Shown here one piece after another: positions 36,048-43,907 of a stretch of DNA of 64,000 nt. Origin of the DNA: an uncultured Synechococcales cyanobacterium (lineage in GTDB: Bacteria > Cyanobacteriota > Cyanobacteriia > Thermosynechococcales > Thermosynechococcaceae). Position 1 is the stretch's first letter. The number at the start of each line of letters is the position of its first letter. The stretch is taken from the NCBI GenBank assembly GCA_902806435.1, contig CADCWO010000246.1:19182-83181 (forward strand). The letters run 5' to 3'. Below the pieces are notes generated by a model that did not search any database, had not been told where the DNA came from, and saw nothing but the letters and a program-made list of their open reading frames with translations. A program made the translations under genes and the position numbers.

Positions 36048-37556
36048 TTAGAACTCAAGTCGCTGGTACTCTGCGACTGAGGACGCAGCAGGTCTTGCAC
36101 GCTGTCTAGCCCAGTCCCTCAGGGCTGTTACCTGCTCAGTCATTGTTTTAGATAGGGGCAAAGTTGCTCTGCAAGCCGCAATGATATCAAGCTGGGTAAA
36201 CTCGCGGTCTTGGGCAAAGGCTTCGTACATTGCAGCGACGATTCCTTGTTCTATCTCTGCCCCAGAAAAGCCGTCACAAACATTGGCCAACTGTTCAATG
36301 TCAAACCGCTCAATGTCAGTCCGGCGCTTGAGAAGATGAATTTTGAAAATTTCTTGGCGCTCTTCCGCGTTGGGTAAGTCAACAAAGAAGATTTCATCAA
36401 AGCGACCTTTCCTCAAGAATTCCCCTGGCAGCCGTTCTACCCGGTTGGCAGTTGCCATCACAAATACGGGGGAGGTTTTTTCCTGCATCCAGGTTAAGAA
36501 TGAGCCAAAAATCCGGCTAGAGGTACCACCATCTGAATCTGAGGAACCGGTGCTACCAGCAAAGGCCTTGTCCATTTCATCAATGAACAGAATTGCCGGA
36601 GAGATAGACTCTGCCGTCTTCAAGGCATTCCGCAGGTTCTGCTCTGAGCGTCCAACCATCGAGCCATCGTAAACACGACCCATATCAAGGCGAATCAGGG
36701 GCAGCCCCCATAGCCGAGAGGTCGTTTTGGCAATTAGGGATTTACCACAGCCAGGCACTCCCAGAATCAGCATTCCTTTGGGCTGAGGTAGGCCGTATTC
36801 CCTAGCTCTTTCCGTGAAAGCATTAGAGCGTTGCTGCAACCAGCGCTTTAGCTCTTCCAGCCCTCCAATTGAGTCAATCGTTTCATCAACCTCGATATAC
36901 TCTAAAATGCCGTTGCGCCGGATCAGTTGCTTCTTCTCCGATAAGACAATTTCAACCTCTGATTCTGTTAGCCGACCAGCGGTGACCAGCGCTTTGCGGT
37001 AAACTTTTTGTGCTTCATCGCGAGTCAGACCCAGAGCTGCTTTTAACAGTTTTTCCCGTGCATCTGTGGTTGTTCGACGGGCTCGAATTTGTTCTAGCTG
37101 AAAGGACAAGACTTCATCCAATTCCGTCATATCAGGAAGTGGATAGTCTACGACAACCACTTCCTTCTCCAATTCAATGGGCACCTGTTGGACAGGTGAC
37201 ATCAAAATAATATTCTTCTGAGTGCCTTTAAAGCTGGCGATCGCATCCCTTAGCCAACGGGTAGTTGCTGGAGAATCAATAAAAGGATGCAAGTCTTTGA
37301 AAATATAGATGCCTGGATCACGCTGCCGGACCACCCACTCAATGGCTGCCTCTGGGGAAACCGTATTGTGCTGGGTGAGGCTACGGGGTTGACCGTGCTC
37401 AATAATGCCGTGAGTGACAGTCCAAATGAAAACGCGCCGTTGAGGTTTGAACTGAGCAATGGTAGCGATCGCTTGCTCAGAACGTTCTTCCTCAGAGGTT
37501 AGGAGGTAGATCAGAGGATATTGAGCTTGAATCAGAATATTGAGCTCTTCTTTCAT
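36048..37556 (-). CDS. ycf46: Ycf46-type AAA+ ATPase
   Basis: 502 residues. The N-terminal ~220 residues are the Ycf46-specific region (IYLLTSEEERSEQAI, FKDLHPFID). The AAA+ module has Walker A GVPGCGKS (266-273), Walker B ILFIDEMD (322-329), sensor-1 VMATANRVERLP and arginine-finger-region LRKGRFDEIFFVDLP. The family is conserved in cyanobacteria and red-algal plastids and has been linked in Synechocystis to inorganic carbon acquisition and stress-responsive expression. The start is ATG. It is flanked by a ribbon-helix-helix gene upstream and the ycf35 gene downstream, all on the minus strand. Confidence 0.93.
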   Translation of the reverse strand: MKEELNILIQAQYPLIYLLTSEEERSEQAIATIAQFKPQRRVFIWTVTHGIIEHGQPRSLTQHNTVSPEAAIEWVVRQRDPGIYIFKDLHPFIDSPATTRWLRDAIASFKGTQKNIILMSPVQQVPIELEKEVVVVDYPLPDMTELDEVLSFQLEQIRARRTTTDAREKLLKAALGLTRDEAQKVYRKALVTAGRLTESEVEIVLSEKKQLIRRNGILEYIEVDETIDSIGGLEELKRWLQQRSNAFTERAREYGLPQPKGMLILGVPGCGKSLIAKTTSRLWGLPLIRLDMGRVYDGSMVGRSEQNLRNALKTAESISPAILFIDEMDKAFAGSTGSSDSDGGTSSRIFGSFLTWMQEKTSPVFVMATANRVERLPGEFLRKGRFDEIFFVDLPNAEERQEIFKIHLLKRRTDIERFDIEQLANVCDGFSGAEIEQGIVAAMYEAFAQDREFTQLDIIAACRATLPLSKTMTEQVTALRDWARQRARPAASSVAEYQRLEF

Positions 37557-37645
37557 GACCTTTGGCCCACGGTATAGTTAGCGGACAACCTAAAACGAAT
37601 GCAGCAATTCTAGTCAAAAGGCTGGAGAACTACTTGGCTGGGGCA

Positions 37646-37975
37646 CTAAACCCTGGCCGGAACTAACTTTTCGGAATTAATGGGCTGAACTGGCCGCTCG
37701 TCACTCAAAACACCAGTTTGTTGCTCGAGTGCAACCATCTCCCCGGAGCGCAAGGTAACTGAACTACTACACTCAGGACAGGCATAAACTTGGTGGGTTG
37801 AACCATACCCTTGGCAGGACTCGACTTGCTCAATCACATCTGAATGGGATAAGTAGAAATCAATCGCTTGTTCAGCAATTGCAGACATGGGTTCTGAGTC
37901 GACCGCTGCTCGAATTTTTAGTTGGCGGTGGAGTTCGGGTGGAAGATATAAAGTTACTTTCTGCTTGTCTTGCAT
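37646..37975 (-). CDS. ribbon-helix-helix protein with a CxxC segment
   Basis: 109 residues from the ATG at 37975 (MQDKQKVTLYLPPELHRQL); an upstream ATG at 38008 would add 11 residues. The N-terminal ~45 residues are a ribbon-helix-helix DNA-binding domain (KVTLYLPPELHRQLKIRAAV, then SEPMSAIAEQAIDFYL). A single CPEC pair in the middle (YACPECSSSV) might bind zinc as half of a site in a dimer. The tail is disordered. The gene lies upstream of ycf46 with an 89-bp gap, so it may regulate that cluster or itself. The target is unknown. Confidence 0.75.
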   Translation of the reverse strand: MQDKQKVTLYLPPELHRQLKIRAAVDSEPMSAIAEQAIDFYLSHSDVIEQVESCQGYGSTHQVYACPECSSSVTLRSGEMVALEQQTGVLSDERPVQPINSEKLVPARV

Positions 37976-38347
37976 ATCACTTTTCAGTGGTCGTACCCAG
38001 GTATGCATCCCAACATATCCAGATTAGACCTTACTGTCAAGATGGCATGACGGCATGACGTCAATATATTTACATTTGTTTATACTTTAGACTCTTGAGC
38101 CAGAGCTTATCTAGGATAGAGATTCGGTCAAAAATATAAATCACACTGATTTGGACGACTGTAGAACTAAGCCAGCCAATTTCACAAGCAGGTTGACCTC
38201 TAACTTTTACTTCATGTCAGTGGAACCTGCTGCAGCTTTCCAGCCAGTGATCTTAGGCAGCACTGCTTTCAGCAGTTCAAAGTGGTTTACAGTCATTCCT
38301 TTCTAGGATCTTCGTTCGAACTCAATATCTTAAGTCCTGTCCCTGTA
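37976..38347. other. divergent promoter region, RHH regulator / menD
   Basis: Holds promoters for two divergent genes. Apart from the TGAC/GTCA repeats listed separately, no coding region or structured RNA is seen. An upstream GTG (38282) could extend menD by 22 residues but does not match the family. Confidence 0.45.
38036..38063. promoter_or_regulatory. TGAC/GTCA repeat cluster, candidate operator
   Basis: Two abutting direct repeats GGCATGAC (38044-38051, 38052-38059) are followed at once by GTCA, creating the palindrome TGACGTCA (38056-38063). A GTCA also lies at 38036-38040. Short repeats close to a ribbon-helix-helix gene are typical operators for such proteins, so autoregulation is a plausible inference. 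Confidence 0.4.
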
Positions 38348-40123
38348 ATGCCGATTGATTTCAATAACACCAACTCTATTTGGGCTTGCATATTGACAGA
38401 GACGTTGCAGCGTCTAGGAGTAGTGGCTGCGGTTATCTGTCCGGGGTCACGGTCTAGCCCCTTGGCGATCGCCTTTGCTCAGCAACCAGGAATAGAAGCA
38501 ATTCCGGTTTTGGATGAGCGTTCCGCTGCTTTTTTTGGCTTAGGCCTTGCCCGCCAACTGCGGCTACCTGTGGTCTTGGTTTGTACTTCTGGCACAGCGG
38601 GAGCCAACTTCTACCCGGCGGTCATTGAAGCACAGGAAAGCCGGGTGCCGTTGTTAATTTTGACAGCTGATCGCCCACCGGAACTACGAGACTGCCGGGC
38701 GGGACAAACGATTGATCAACTGCGGCTATTTGGTCATTTTCCAAACTGGCAAGGGGAGTTAGCGCTACCAGCTTTGGAAAAGGGAATGCTGGCTTACTTA
38801 AGGCAGACGATTATTCATGCTATACAGCGATCGCTGCTGCCTTTCCCGGGCCCGGTTCACCTAAATATTCCATTTCGAGAGCCGCTGGCTCCTCTGCCAG
38901 AATTTGAAGCAACCACGGTGGCATCTCACTTTCACCCAGAAGAGTTCTTTTCAGCAGTTGAACCTCTGATTCAGAGTAAGCTATTGCCTCAGGAAGCATT
39001 TCAAACCCTGGCTATCCCCATCCAGCATTGGCAGCAGTGTAACCGGGGCATTATCATTGCAGGACCTGCCCAACCGCAAGAGCCAGAGCAATACTGTAGG
39101 GCGATCGCTAAACTTTCCGAAGCATTAAGCTGGCCTGTCCTAGCTGAGGGACTTTCTCCTTTAAGAAACTATGCTGCTATTAATCCTAATTTAGTCTCCA
39201 CCTATGACCTGATTCTGCGACATCAGCCGCTGGCAAAACAACTCGCCCCAGAAATGGTGGTTCGGATTGGTGAGCTACCTACCAGTAAGGAACTACGAAC
39301 CTGGTTGAACCTGACTCAACCGACGCAGTGGATCGTTGATCCAGGACAGCAAAATCTTGATCCGCTTCACGGCCAGACAACTCACTTGCGGCTATCTGTA
39401 GAGCAGCTTGCCCAGGCGCTTCAAGATAAACGAAGTAAATCAAAAGCACCCAGTGAGTTCCTAAATCTTTGGTCTACAGCTGAGACTCAAGTTAGGCAAT
39501 CGCTTGACCAATCACTGGCAGCAATTACCACCCCATTTGAAGGAAAAGTGGCCTGGTTACTCTCGCAGACGCTTCCCTCTCACACCCCTCTGTTTATCGC
39601 TAACAGCATGCCAGTTCGGGATGTGGAGTTTTTCTGGCAACCCGGAAACTTTAAAGTCAGACCCGTCTTTAACCGAGGTGCAAATGGCATCGACGGCAAC
39701 TTATCCACCGCTTTGGGTGTAGCTCATCGCAATCAAAGTAGTGTCATGCTGACGGGAGACTTAGCTTTGTTGCATGATACCAATGGCTTTCTGCTCAGAA
39801 ACAAGTTTGCTGGACATCTGACGATTGTTTTAATCAACAATAACGGTGGTGGCATCTTTGAAATGCTGCCTATCGCCAAGTTTGAGCCACCTTTTGAAGA
39901 ATTTTTTGCCACACCACAAGATATTGACTTTGCTCAACTCTGTGCCACTTATGCATTAGAGCACGAATTGATTCAGTCTTGGGAACAATTTACCCAGCGG
40001 CTAAACCCACTACCCACGCAGGGTATTCGAGTGCTGGAATTGCAGACAGACCGCAAGACAGACGCAAAGTGGCGACAGGAAAATTTGGGTAGATTTGCCG
40101 AGGATGTTCACACCTTGCCTTAA
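38348..40123 (+). CDS. menD: 2-succinyl-5-enolpyruvyl-6-hydroxy-3-cyclohexene-1-carboxylate synthase
   Basis: 591 residues from the ATG at 38348. A ThDP enzyme of phylloquinone synthesis that joins isochorismate and 2-oxoglutarate. Motifs: CPGSRSSPLAIAFAQ, VLDERSAAFFGLGLAR, CTSGTAGANFYPAVIEA, LTADRPPELRDCRAGQ, and the ThDP-binding MLTGDLALLHDTNGFL with the NNNGGGIFEMLP segment. Phylloquinone is the photosystem I A1 cofactor, which supports a photosynthetic host. It is convergent with the redoxin, with 13 bp between stops. A type II dehydrogenase of the NdbB kind lies 1.1 kb on. Confidence 0.95.
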   Translation: MPIDFNNTNSIWACILTETLQRLGVVAAVICPGSRSSPLAIAFAQQPGIEAIPVLDERSAAFFGLGLARQLRLPVVLVCTSGTAGANFYPAVIEAQESRVPLLILTADRPPELRDCRAGQTIDQLRLFGHFPNWQGELALPALEKGMLAYLRQTIIHAIQRSLLPFPGPVHLNIPFREPLAPLPEFEATTVASHFHPEEFFSAVEPLIQSKLLPQEAFQTLAIPIQHWQQCNRGIIIAGPAQPQEPEQYCRAIAKLSEALSWPVLAEGLSPLRNYAAINPNLVSTYDLILRHQPLAKQLAPEMVVRIGELPTSKELRTWLNLTQPTQWIVDPGQQNLDPLHGQTTHLRLSVEQLAQALQDKRSKSKAPSEFLNLWSTAETQVRQSLDQSLAAITTPFEGKVAWLLSQTLPSHTPLFIANSMPVRDVEFFWQPGNFKVRPVFNRGANGIDGNLSTALGVAHRNQSSVMLTGDLALLHDTNGFLLRNKFAGHLTIVLINNNGGGIFEMLPIAKFEPPFEEFFATPQDIDFAQLCATYALEHELIQSWEQFTQRLNPLPTQGIRVLELQTDRKTDAKWRQENLGRFAEDVHTLP

Positions 40124-40136
40124 TCTGCTCAAGCTT

Positions 40137-40721
40137 TTAGTGCCTAAAATAGTCCGGCTCGTTACCGGGTTTCCATTTAATATTGCAACCAATACTTGGC
40201 TTTTGATCTTGGCTAACGGATTGACCTGCCAATACTTGCTCAAGAGCAGTTCGCAAATCATGCCCATCCACAGGCTGATCATTACTGGGACGACTATCAT
40301 CTAACTGGCCTCGGTAGACAAGTCTCTGATCCGCATCGAAGAGAAAAAAGTCTGGCGTGCAGGCAGCTGTGTACGTCTTAGCCGTTTCCTGGCTCTCGTC
40401 ATAACAAAAGGGGAAGGTAAAGCCAAGTTCGTCAGCCATCGCCTTGAGCTTTTCTGGGGCATCATCCGGGTAGTTGTTCGCATCGTTGGCACTGATTGCA
40501 ACAATTGCCACATCCTGTTTTGGATAGTCGCGGCCAATCTGTGCTAGCTGATGCTGTACATGCTTAACGAACGGGCAGTGCTGGCAGATAAACATTACCA
40601 GTAGTGCTTTCTTACCCACAAAGTTCGCAATCGAAACCGTCTGGTTAGAAATTACATCAGGCAAGTTAAAATCTGGGGCTTTGGTGCCAAGGGGCAACAT
40701 GGTTGAGGCTGTTAGCGCCAT
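40137..40721 (-). CDS. thioredoxin-fold redoxin (AhpC/TSA-like)
   Basis: 194 residues with a peroxiredoxin/thioredoxin-like fold. The active-site region is LVMFICQHCPFVKHVQHQLA, giving a CxxC pair (CQHC) rather than the TxxC of classical peroxiredoxins. PLGTKAPDFNLPDV is the typical start, and YTAACTPDFFLFDADQRLVYRGQLDD the cis-Pro region. It is probably a thiol oxidoreductase; the substrate is unknown. The start is ATG. It is convergent with menD. Confidence 0.87.
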   Translation of the reverse strand: MALTASTMLPLGTKAPDFNLPDVISNQTVSIANFVGKKALLVMFICQHCPFVKHVQHQLAQIGRDYPKQDVAIVAISANDANNYPDDAPEKLKAMADELGFTFPFCYDESQETAKTYTAACTPDFFLFDADQRLVYRGQLDDSRPSNDQPVDGHDLRTALEQVLAGQSVSQDQKPSIGCNIKWKPGNEPDYFRH

Positions 40722-40805
40722 AGATTCGCTCCTATGATTCTGATGTGCTTAACATCCCTTGCGGATGAAGAGTGTTCTAAAAACTAATGGTAAGGCACTG
40801 GTTCC

Positions 40806-40836
40806 AAAAAAATTCCCAACTGATGCCAGCTGGGAA
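40806..40836 (-). terminator. rho-independent terminator of the small Psb35-like gene
   Basis: On the minus strand TTCCCAGCTG and CAGTTGGGAA form a 10-bp stem (one G-U) around a 4-base loop (40813-40836), followed by seven T (40806-40812). It lies 32 bp past the stop of the 37-codon gene. Confidence 0.82.
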
Positions 40837-40868
40837 GAAGTAATCATCACTAGGTTGAAAATATCTGG

Positions 40869-40982
40869 CTATCCAGAAGAGTTATCTGAGTCTTCTGCAA
40901 AGTAGGCCACAGTGCCAATAACGGAAGCCATAATCCAGCCAATGACGAAAACCAAAGCGACGTTAAACATTGAATGGTCCAT
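40869..40982 (-). CDS. 37-residue single-TM protein, Psb35-like
   Basis: The frame reads MDHSMFNVALVFVIGWIMAS, VIGTVAYFAEDS, DNSSG, with one transmembrane helix (about 6-28) and an acidic tail. A strong Shine-Dalgarno (GAGGAGG, 5 bases before ATG) and a perfect terminator frame it. The pattern MFNxALxFVxGWxxxSVIGTxAYF resembles the small photosystem II-associated Psb35 family of cyanobacteria, which stabilises the CP47 assembly module. That assignment is from memory of the family and is moderate. The gene is short and easily missed. Confidence 0.72.
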   Translation of the reverse strand: MDHSMFNVALVFVIGWIMASVIGTVAYFAEDSDNSSG

Positions 40983-41262
40983 TGATTCCTCCTCTAAGTA
41001 TAAATACTTAGTAGTTTAGGTTGGTCATGCATACCCTAGCAATGGGATCAAGCAACTGCAATATTTATTAATAGAAAAATAAAATCTTTATAGTTGTATA
41101 CAGATCACTTCAAGCTTCTCAGGAATGAGCAAGCATCCAAACATCTGTAATCGCTGAGTGATCGCTCTGTTCCTCCCTTAGTTGGTTAATCAGGAAGTAT
41201 GAGAACGCGATCGCCCCTGGCAGGAATCTGAGTGCAGGAAAATAGCCCAAAAGGAGTAGAGA

Positions 41263-42678
41263 TCAGGATTTTGATGGCAACAGCCGATCTAGTAAAACAG
41301 GTAGCCCGGTTGGCTGCCAGATCCGGTTAAATTGCTGCGGTTCAACCGCTCGCCACCCCAGTAAGCCCGAACCTACTAGAAGGGTAGTTATGACCATACC
41401 GCCAATCCAGCGAACCAGTGGGGCAGCTTGCTGCGACTGAGAACGGTTCCAGGCTTCGCTGCTCAGCCAGCCGGTAATCACTGGCAGATTTAGGCCCAAA
41501 GGCGGTGTCCGGTCTAAGTAGGTTCCCTGTCGGACTAAGTTTCCTAACTTTCCTGTGATGGCAAAGCGGTCAAATAGGTTGGCCGCGCTGTCTCCCACTC
41601 CTAGCTTCAGAAATGATCCTCGTAAAGTAATATGAGCCGGACGGGGAGAGTACCCTTGAGAAATTGCCTTAAGGTTGCGAGCGATCGCTGCCCCTTGCTG
41701 ATAGGCCACCTGGGCAGTGGCGGGCAGCGGGTTTAGTTCTACTGAGGCACAATCCCCGCCCGCAAAAACCTCTGGAAACCCAGGTATTTGTAGTGTCGGG
41801 GCAACCTGGATCCGACCTTGTTTGTCACGGCCTAACTCAGGCAGGGGTAAGGTTTTAATTAGAGGAGAAACTGTTGTACCCGCAGTCCAAACAATGGTTG
41901 CCGCCGTTAGAAATTCCTGCTGGTTGTGGCGCTGAAACTCCACCTGATTCGCATGAACTGCTGTCACCTCGGCGTCCAGCAAATACTCGACAGGTACTGT
42001 TCTCTGTTGTAGCCCGCGCAGAGCGGCCTTACGAATCGGCCGATTCACATCCCCTTCTAGAATTTTAGAATCACGACTTAGCAAAACCACCCTGATTTCT
42101 GCACTGTTACCTCCGAGTTCGACGTACCAGGCTGGTAGCAGATCGGCAAGCGTTCCTGCTAGTTCTACACCTGTTGGCCCCGCACCAATTACCGCAACCG
42201 TCAGCAGGGTATGCCTGGCGGCTCGATCTGGAGTCTGTCGGGCTTGGCGCAGACAGTGCCGCAGATGGTGAGCCAATGCCACAGCATCTTCTCCAGTTCG
42301 AAAAGGCCAGGAGTGCTCCTGTGCTCCTGACACGTTGAAGTAGCCTGTGGTGCTACCCAAAGCAATCACTAACTGGTTGTAGCTGTAGCATTTACTAGAG
42401 GTTAAGTGTACCTGCCGCTGCTTCAGGTCAATGGCTTGCACAATAGCTTGCACAAAAGTGACACCGCTGCCCTGCAGCAGTTCCTCGTAGCGCAACCAGA
42501 CTAGCTCAGGCTTCATTTCCCCGCTTAGTAACTCATAAAGCAAGGGTTGGAAAATAAACCGCTCTGACTGGTCGATCAGAACAACTGGTGCGTCATAGCC
42601 TAGGCGGCTGAGATGAAGGGCAGTAAATAGGCCAGTGAAACCACCCCCAATGATTAAGGTAATTGCGGTGTCACTCAT
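41263..42678 (-). CDS. type II NAD(P)H dehydrogenase (Ndb family)
   Basis: 471 residues. The N-terminal FAD Rossmann motif is IIGGGFTGLFTALHLSRLGY, the second nucleotide-binding motif VAVIGAGPTGVELAGTLADL, and the FAD-contact segment PEVFAGGDCAS. A C-terminal hydrophobic stretch (IGGMVITTLLVGSGLLGW) could anchor it to the thylakoid or plasma membrane. One cyanobacterial paralogue, NdbB, reduces demethylnaphthoquinone in phylloquinone synthesis. The nearness to menD makes that role attractive, but two genes intervene and the call is inference. A general quinone-reducing NDH-2 is the alternative. The start is ATG. Confidence 0.85.
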   Translation of the reverse strand: MSDTAITLIIGGGFTGLFTALHLSRLGYDAPVVLIDQSERFIFQPLLYELLSGEMKPELVWLRYEELLQGSGVTFVQAIVQAIDLKQRQVHLTSSKCYSYNQLVIALGSTTGYFNVSGAQEHSWPFRTGEDAVALAHHLRHCLRQARQTPDRAARHTLLTVAVIGAGPTGVELAGTLADLLPAWYVELGGNSAEIRVVLLSRDSKILEGDVNRPIRKAALRGLQQRTVPVEYLLDAEVTAVHANQVEFQRHNQQEFLTAATIVWTAGTTVSPLIKTLPLPELGRDKQGRIQVAPTLQIPGFPEVFAGGDCASVELNPLPATAQVAYQQGAAIARNLKAISQGYSPRPAHITLRGSFLKLGVGDSAANLFDRFAITGKLGNLVRQGTYLDRTPPLGLNLPVITGWLSSEAWNRSQSQQAAPLVRWIGGMVITTLLVGSGLLGWRAVEPQQFNRIWQPTGLPVLLDRLLPSKS

Positions 42679-42952
42679 CTCAAAGGGCTCAAGTAAATGG
42701 CGTCAGGAAGGCCCAGTACTCCAAAGTAGTTCCACCAACGCTGACTTACACTGTAGCTTTTTCAAATCGGCCTGGATAGGAGTGTTTACTGTCCTCCCTT
42801 CGTGGCGCAACATCCGGAAAAACAAGATGGTGTCCACTTTGTAGCTGCCAGGGGATTAGTCCCATATTAAGTTTTAGCAGACCTGTCAGTGGCCGCTCAA
42901 CCAGCAGCCACCGCACCGGTAACCCAACCCAGATTGCTTTAAGGGGGAAGTA
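42679..42952. other. gap upstream of the GGDEF remnant
   Basis: No gene is called. On the minus strand a frame without an ATG start is open from about 42990 to a TAA at 42746-42748 and contains WVGLPVRWLLVERPL and LNMGLIPWQLQSGHHLVFPD. I do not recognise it and it may be a chance frame or an eroded gene. Confidence 0.3.
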
Positions 42953-43436
42953 ATGATGACGGAGCTCTTTGAGGGCGCGATCACTGTTGATGCCAAGCCT
43001 TTAGTGAAATTTATGAACAGTATTCTCTAGGCATCGACGGAGCACGCGATTATTAGCCTCAACCGGGAGGGCAGCATTTTACTCTGGAATGAAGGGGCGC
43101 GGCAACTTTATTGCTATGAGTGAGAGGCAATTAGTTTGACGGCCAAACATCTCTCTGATTGAGTCGCCTGTTGGGGGCGAGGAATTTGTCTTTGTTCTAC
43201 CTAACACCAGTGGCAAAGGAGCAGTACATGTTTCTGAGGGTATCCGTTCTGGCATCAAAGCTTCAAAGATTGTGCAAGCTAATTTTCCTGTAAGTTCCTA
43301 CGTCACCGTTTGTTTGGGAGTAGCAACAATGCTTCCAAACCCCAACTTCTCCTGGGAAGCGCTGTTAACAACAACTGACTGGGCACTCTACCAAGTAAAA
43401 CGAGAGGGGCACGATCGCTCACTCTTAGCTTCCTAA
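42953..43436 (+). pseudogene. decayed PAS-GGDEF diguanylate cyclase
   Basis: From an ATG near 42953 one frame reads FMNSIL, TAG, ASTEHAIISLNREGSILLWN, EGARQLYCYE, TGA, EAISLTAKHLSD, stop: the start of a PAS domain with two in-frame stops. From 43170, in another frame, VGGEEFVFVLPNTSGKGAVH, IKASKIVQANFPVSSYVTV, LGVATMLPNPNFSWEALL and DWALYQVKREG form the second half of a GGDEF domain ending at TAA 43434-43436. The signature GGEEF is intact. The rest of PAS and the first half of GGDEF are deleted. The protein cannot be made. It once made cyclic di-GMP, by family knowledge. Confidence 0.85.
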
Positions 43437-43460
43437 ACGGGTTCAGGGCCTACATAAGCC

Positions 43461-43814
43461 TTAAACAGTAAGCCCTGGAATCAGCTGGTAAATGAGCGAG
43501 TTGATAACGCTGAGGGCGATCGCTCCAATCAAGGCACTGACAATTCCCCAGCGGAGGCGAAAGCCGGGGACGAGTAAAGCAGCAAGGCCAAAGATAATCG
43601 CATTTAGAACCACAGCAAACAATCCAAATGTCAAGAAGGTAATTGGAAAGGCAATAAACCCTAAAATTGGCCGCAAAAATGCATTCAAAATTCCGAAAAC
43701 AGCAGCTGAAACCACCGCTTTGCCGAAACCGTCAATTTCAATGCCTAGAGGCAGCCGAGAAATGATAAATAAGCTGACGCTAGTCACTAGCCAAGCAACA
43801 AAAATTCCAGCCAT
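43461..43814 (-). CDS. phage-holin-family four-TM protein
   Basis: 117 residues with four hydrophobic helices, matching the actinobacterial/cyanobacterial phage holin family IV (PF04020 type): LVTSVSLFIISRLPLGIEI, VVSAAVFGILNAFLRPILGF, AFPITFLTFGLFAVVLNAII and VSALIGAIALSVINSLIYQL. These are widespread chromosomal membrane proteins of unknown function, not evidence of a prophage. No endolysin or phage gene is nearby. The start is ATG. Confidence 0.85.
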   Translation of the reverse strand: MAGIFVAWLVTSVSLFIISRLPLGIEIDGFGKAVVSAAVFGILNAFLRPILGFIAFPITFLTFGLFAVVLNAIIFGLAALLVPGFRLRWGIVSALIGAIALSVINSLIYQLIPGLTV

Positions 43815-43907
43815 ACTTCACCTTCAAGCATTCACTTCCCTACTTATAGCGGCACCTACCAGATATTGCACTAGCTAGTTCTGTTTATCTTAGTACTGGC
43901 AACAACC

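Noticed and set aside
43461..43814. Holin-family gene as evidence of a prophage
   Set aside because: This family is common on cyanobacterial chromosomes and no other phage gene or attachment site is nearby.
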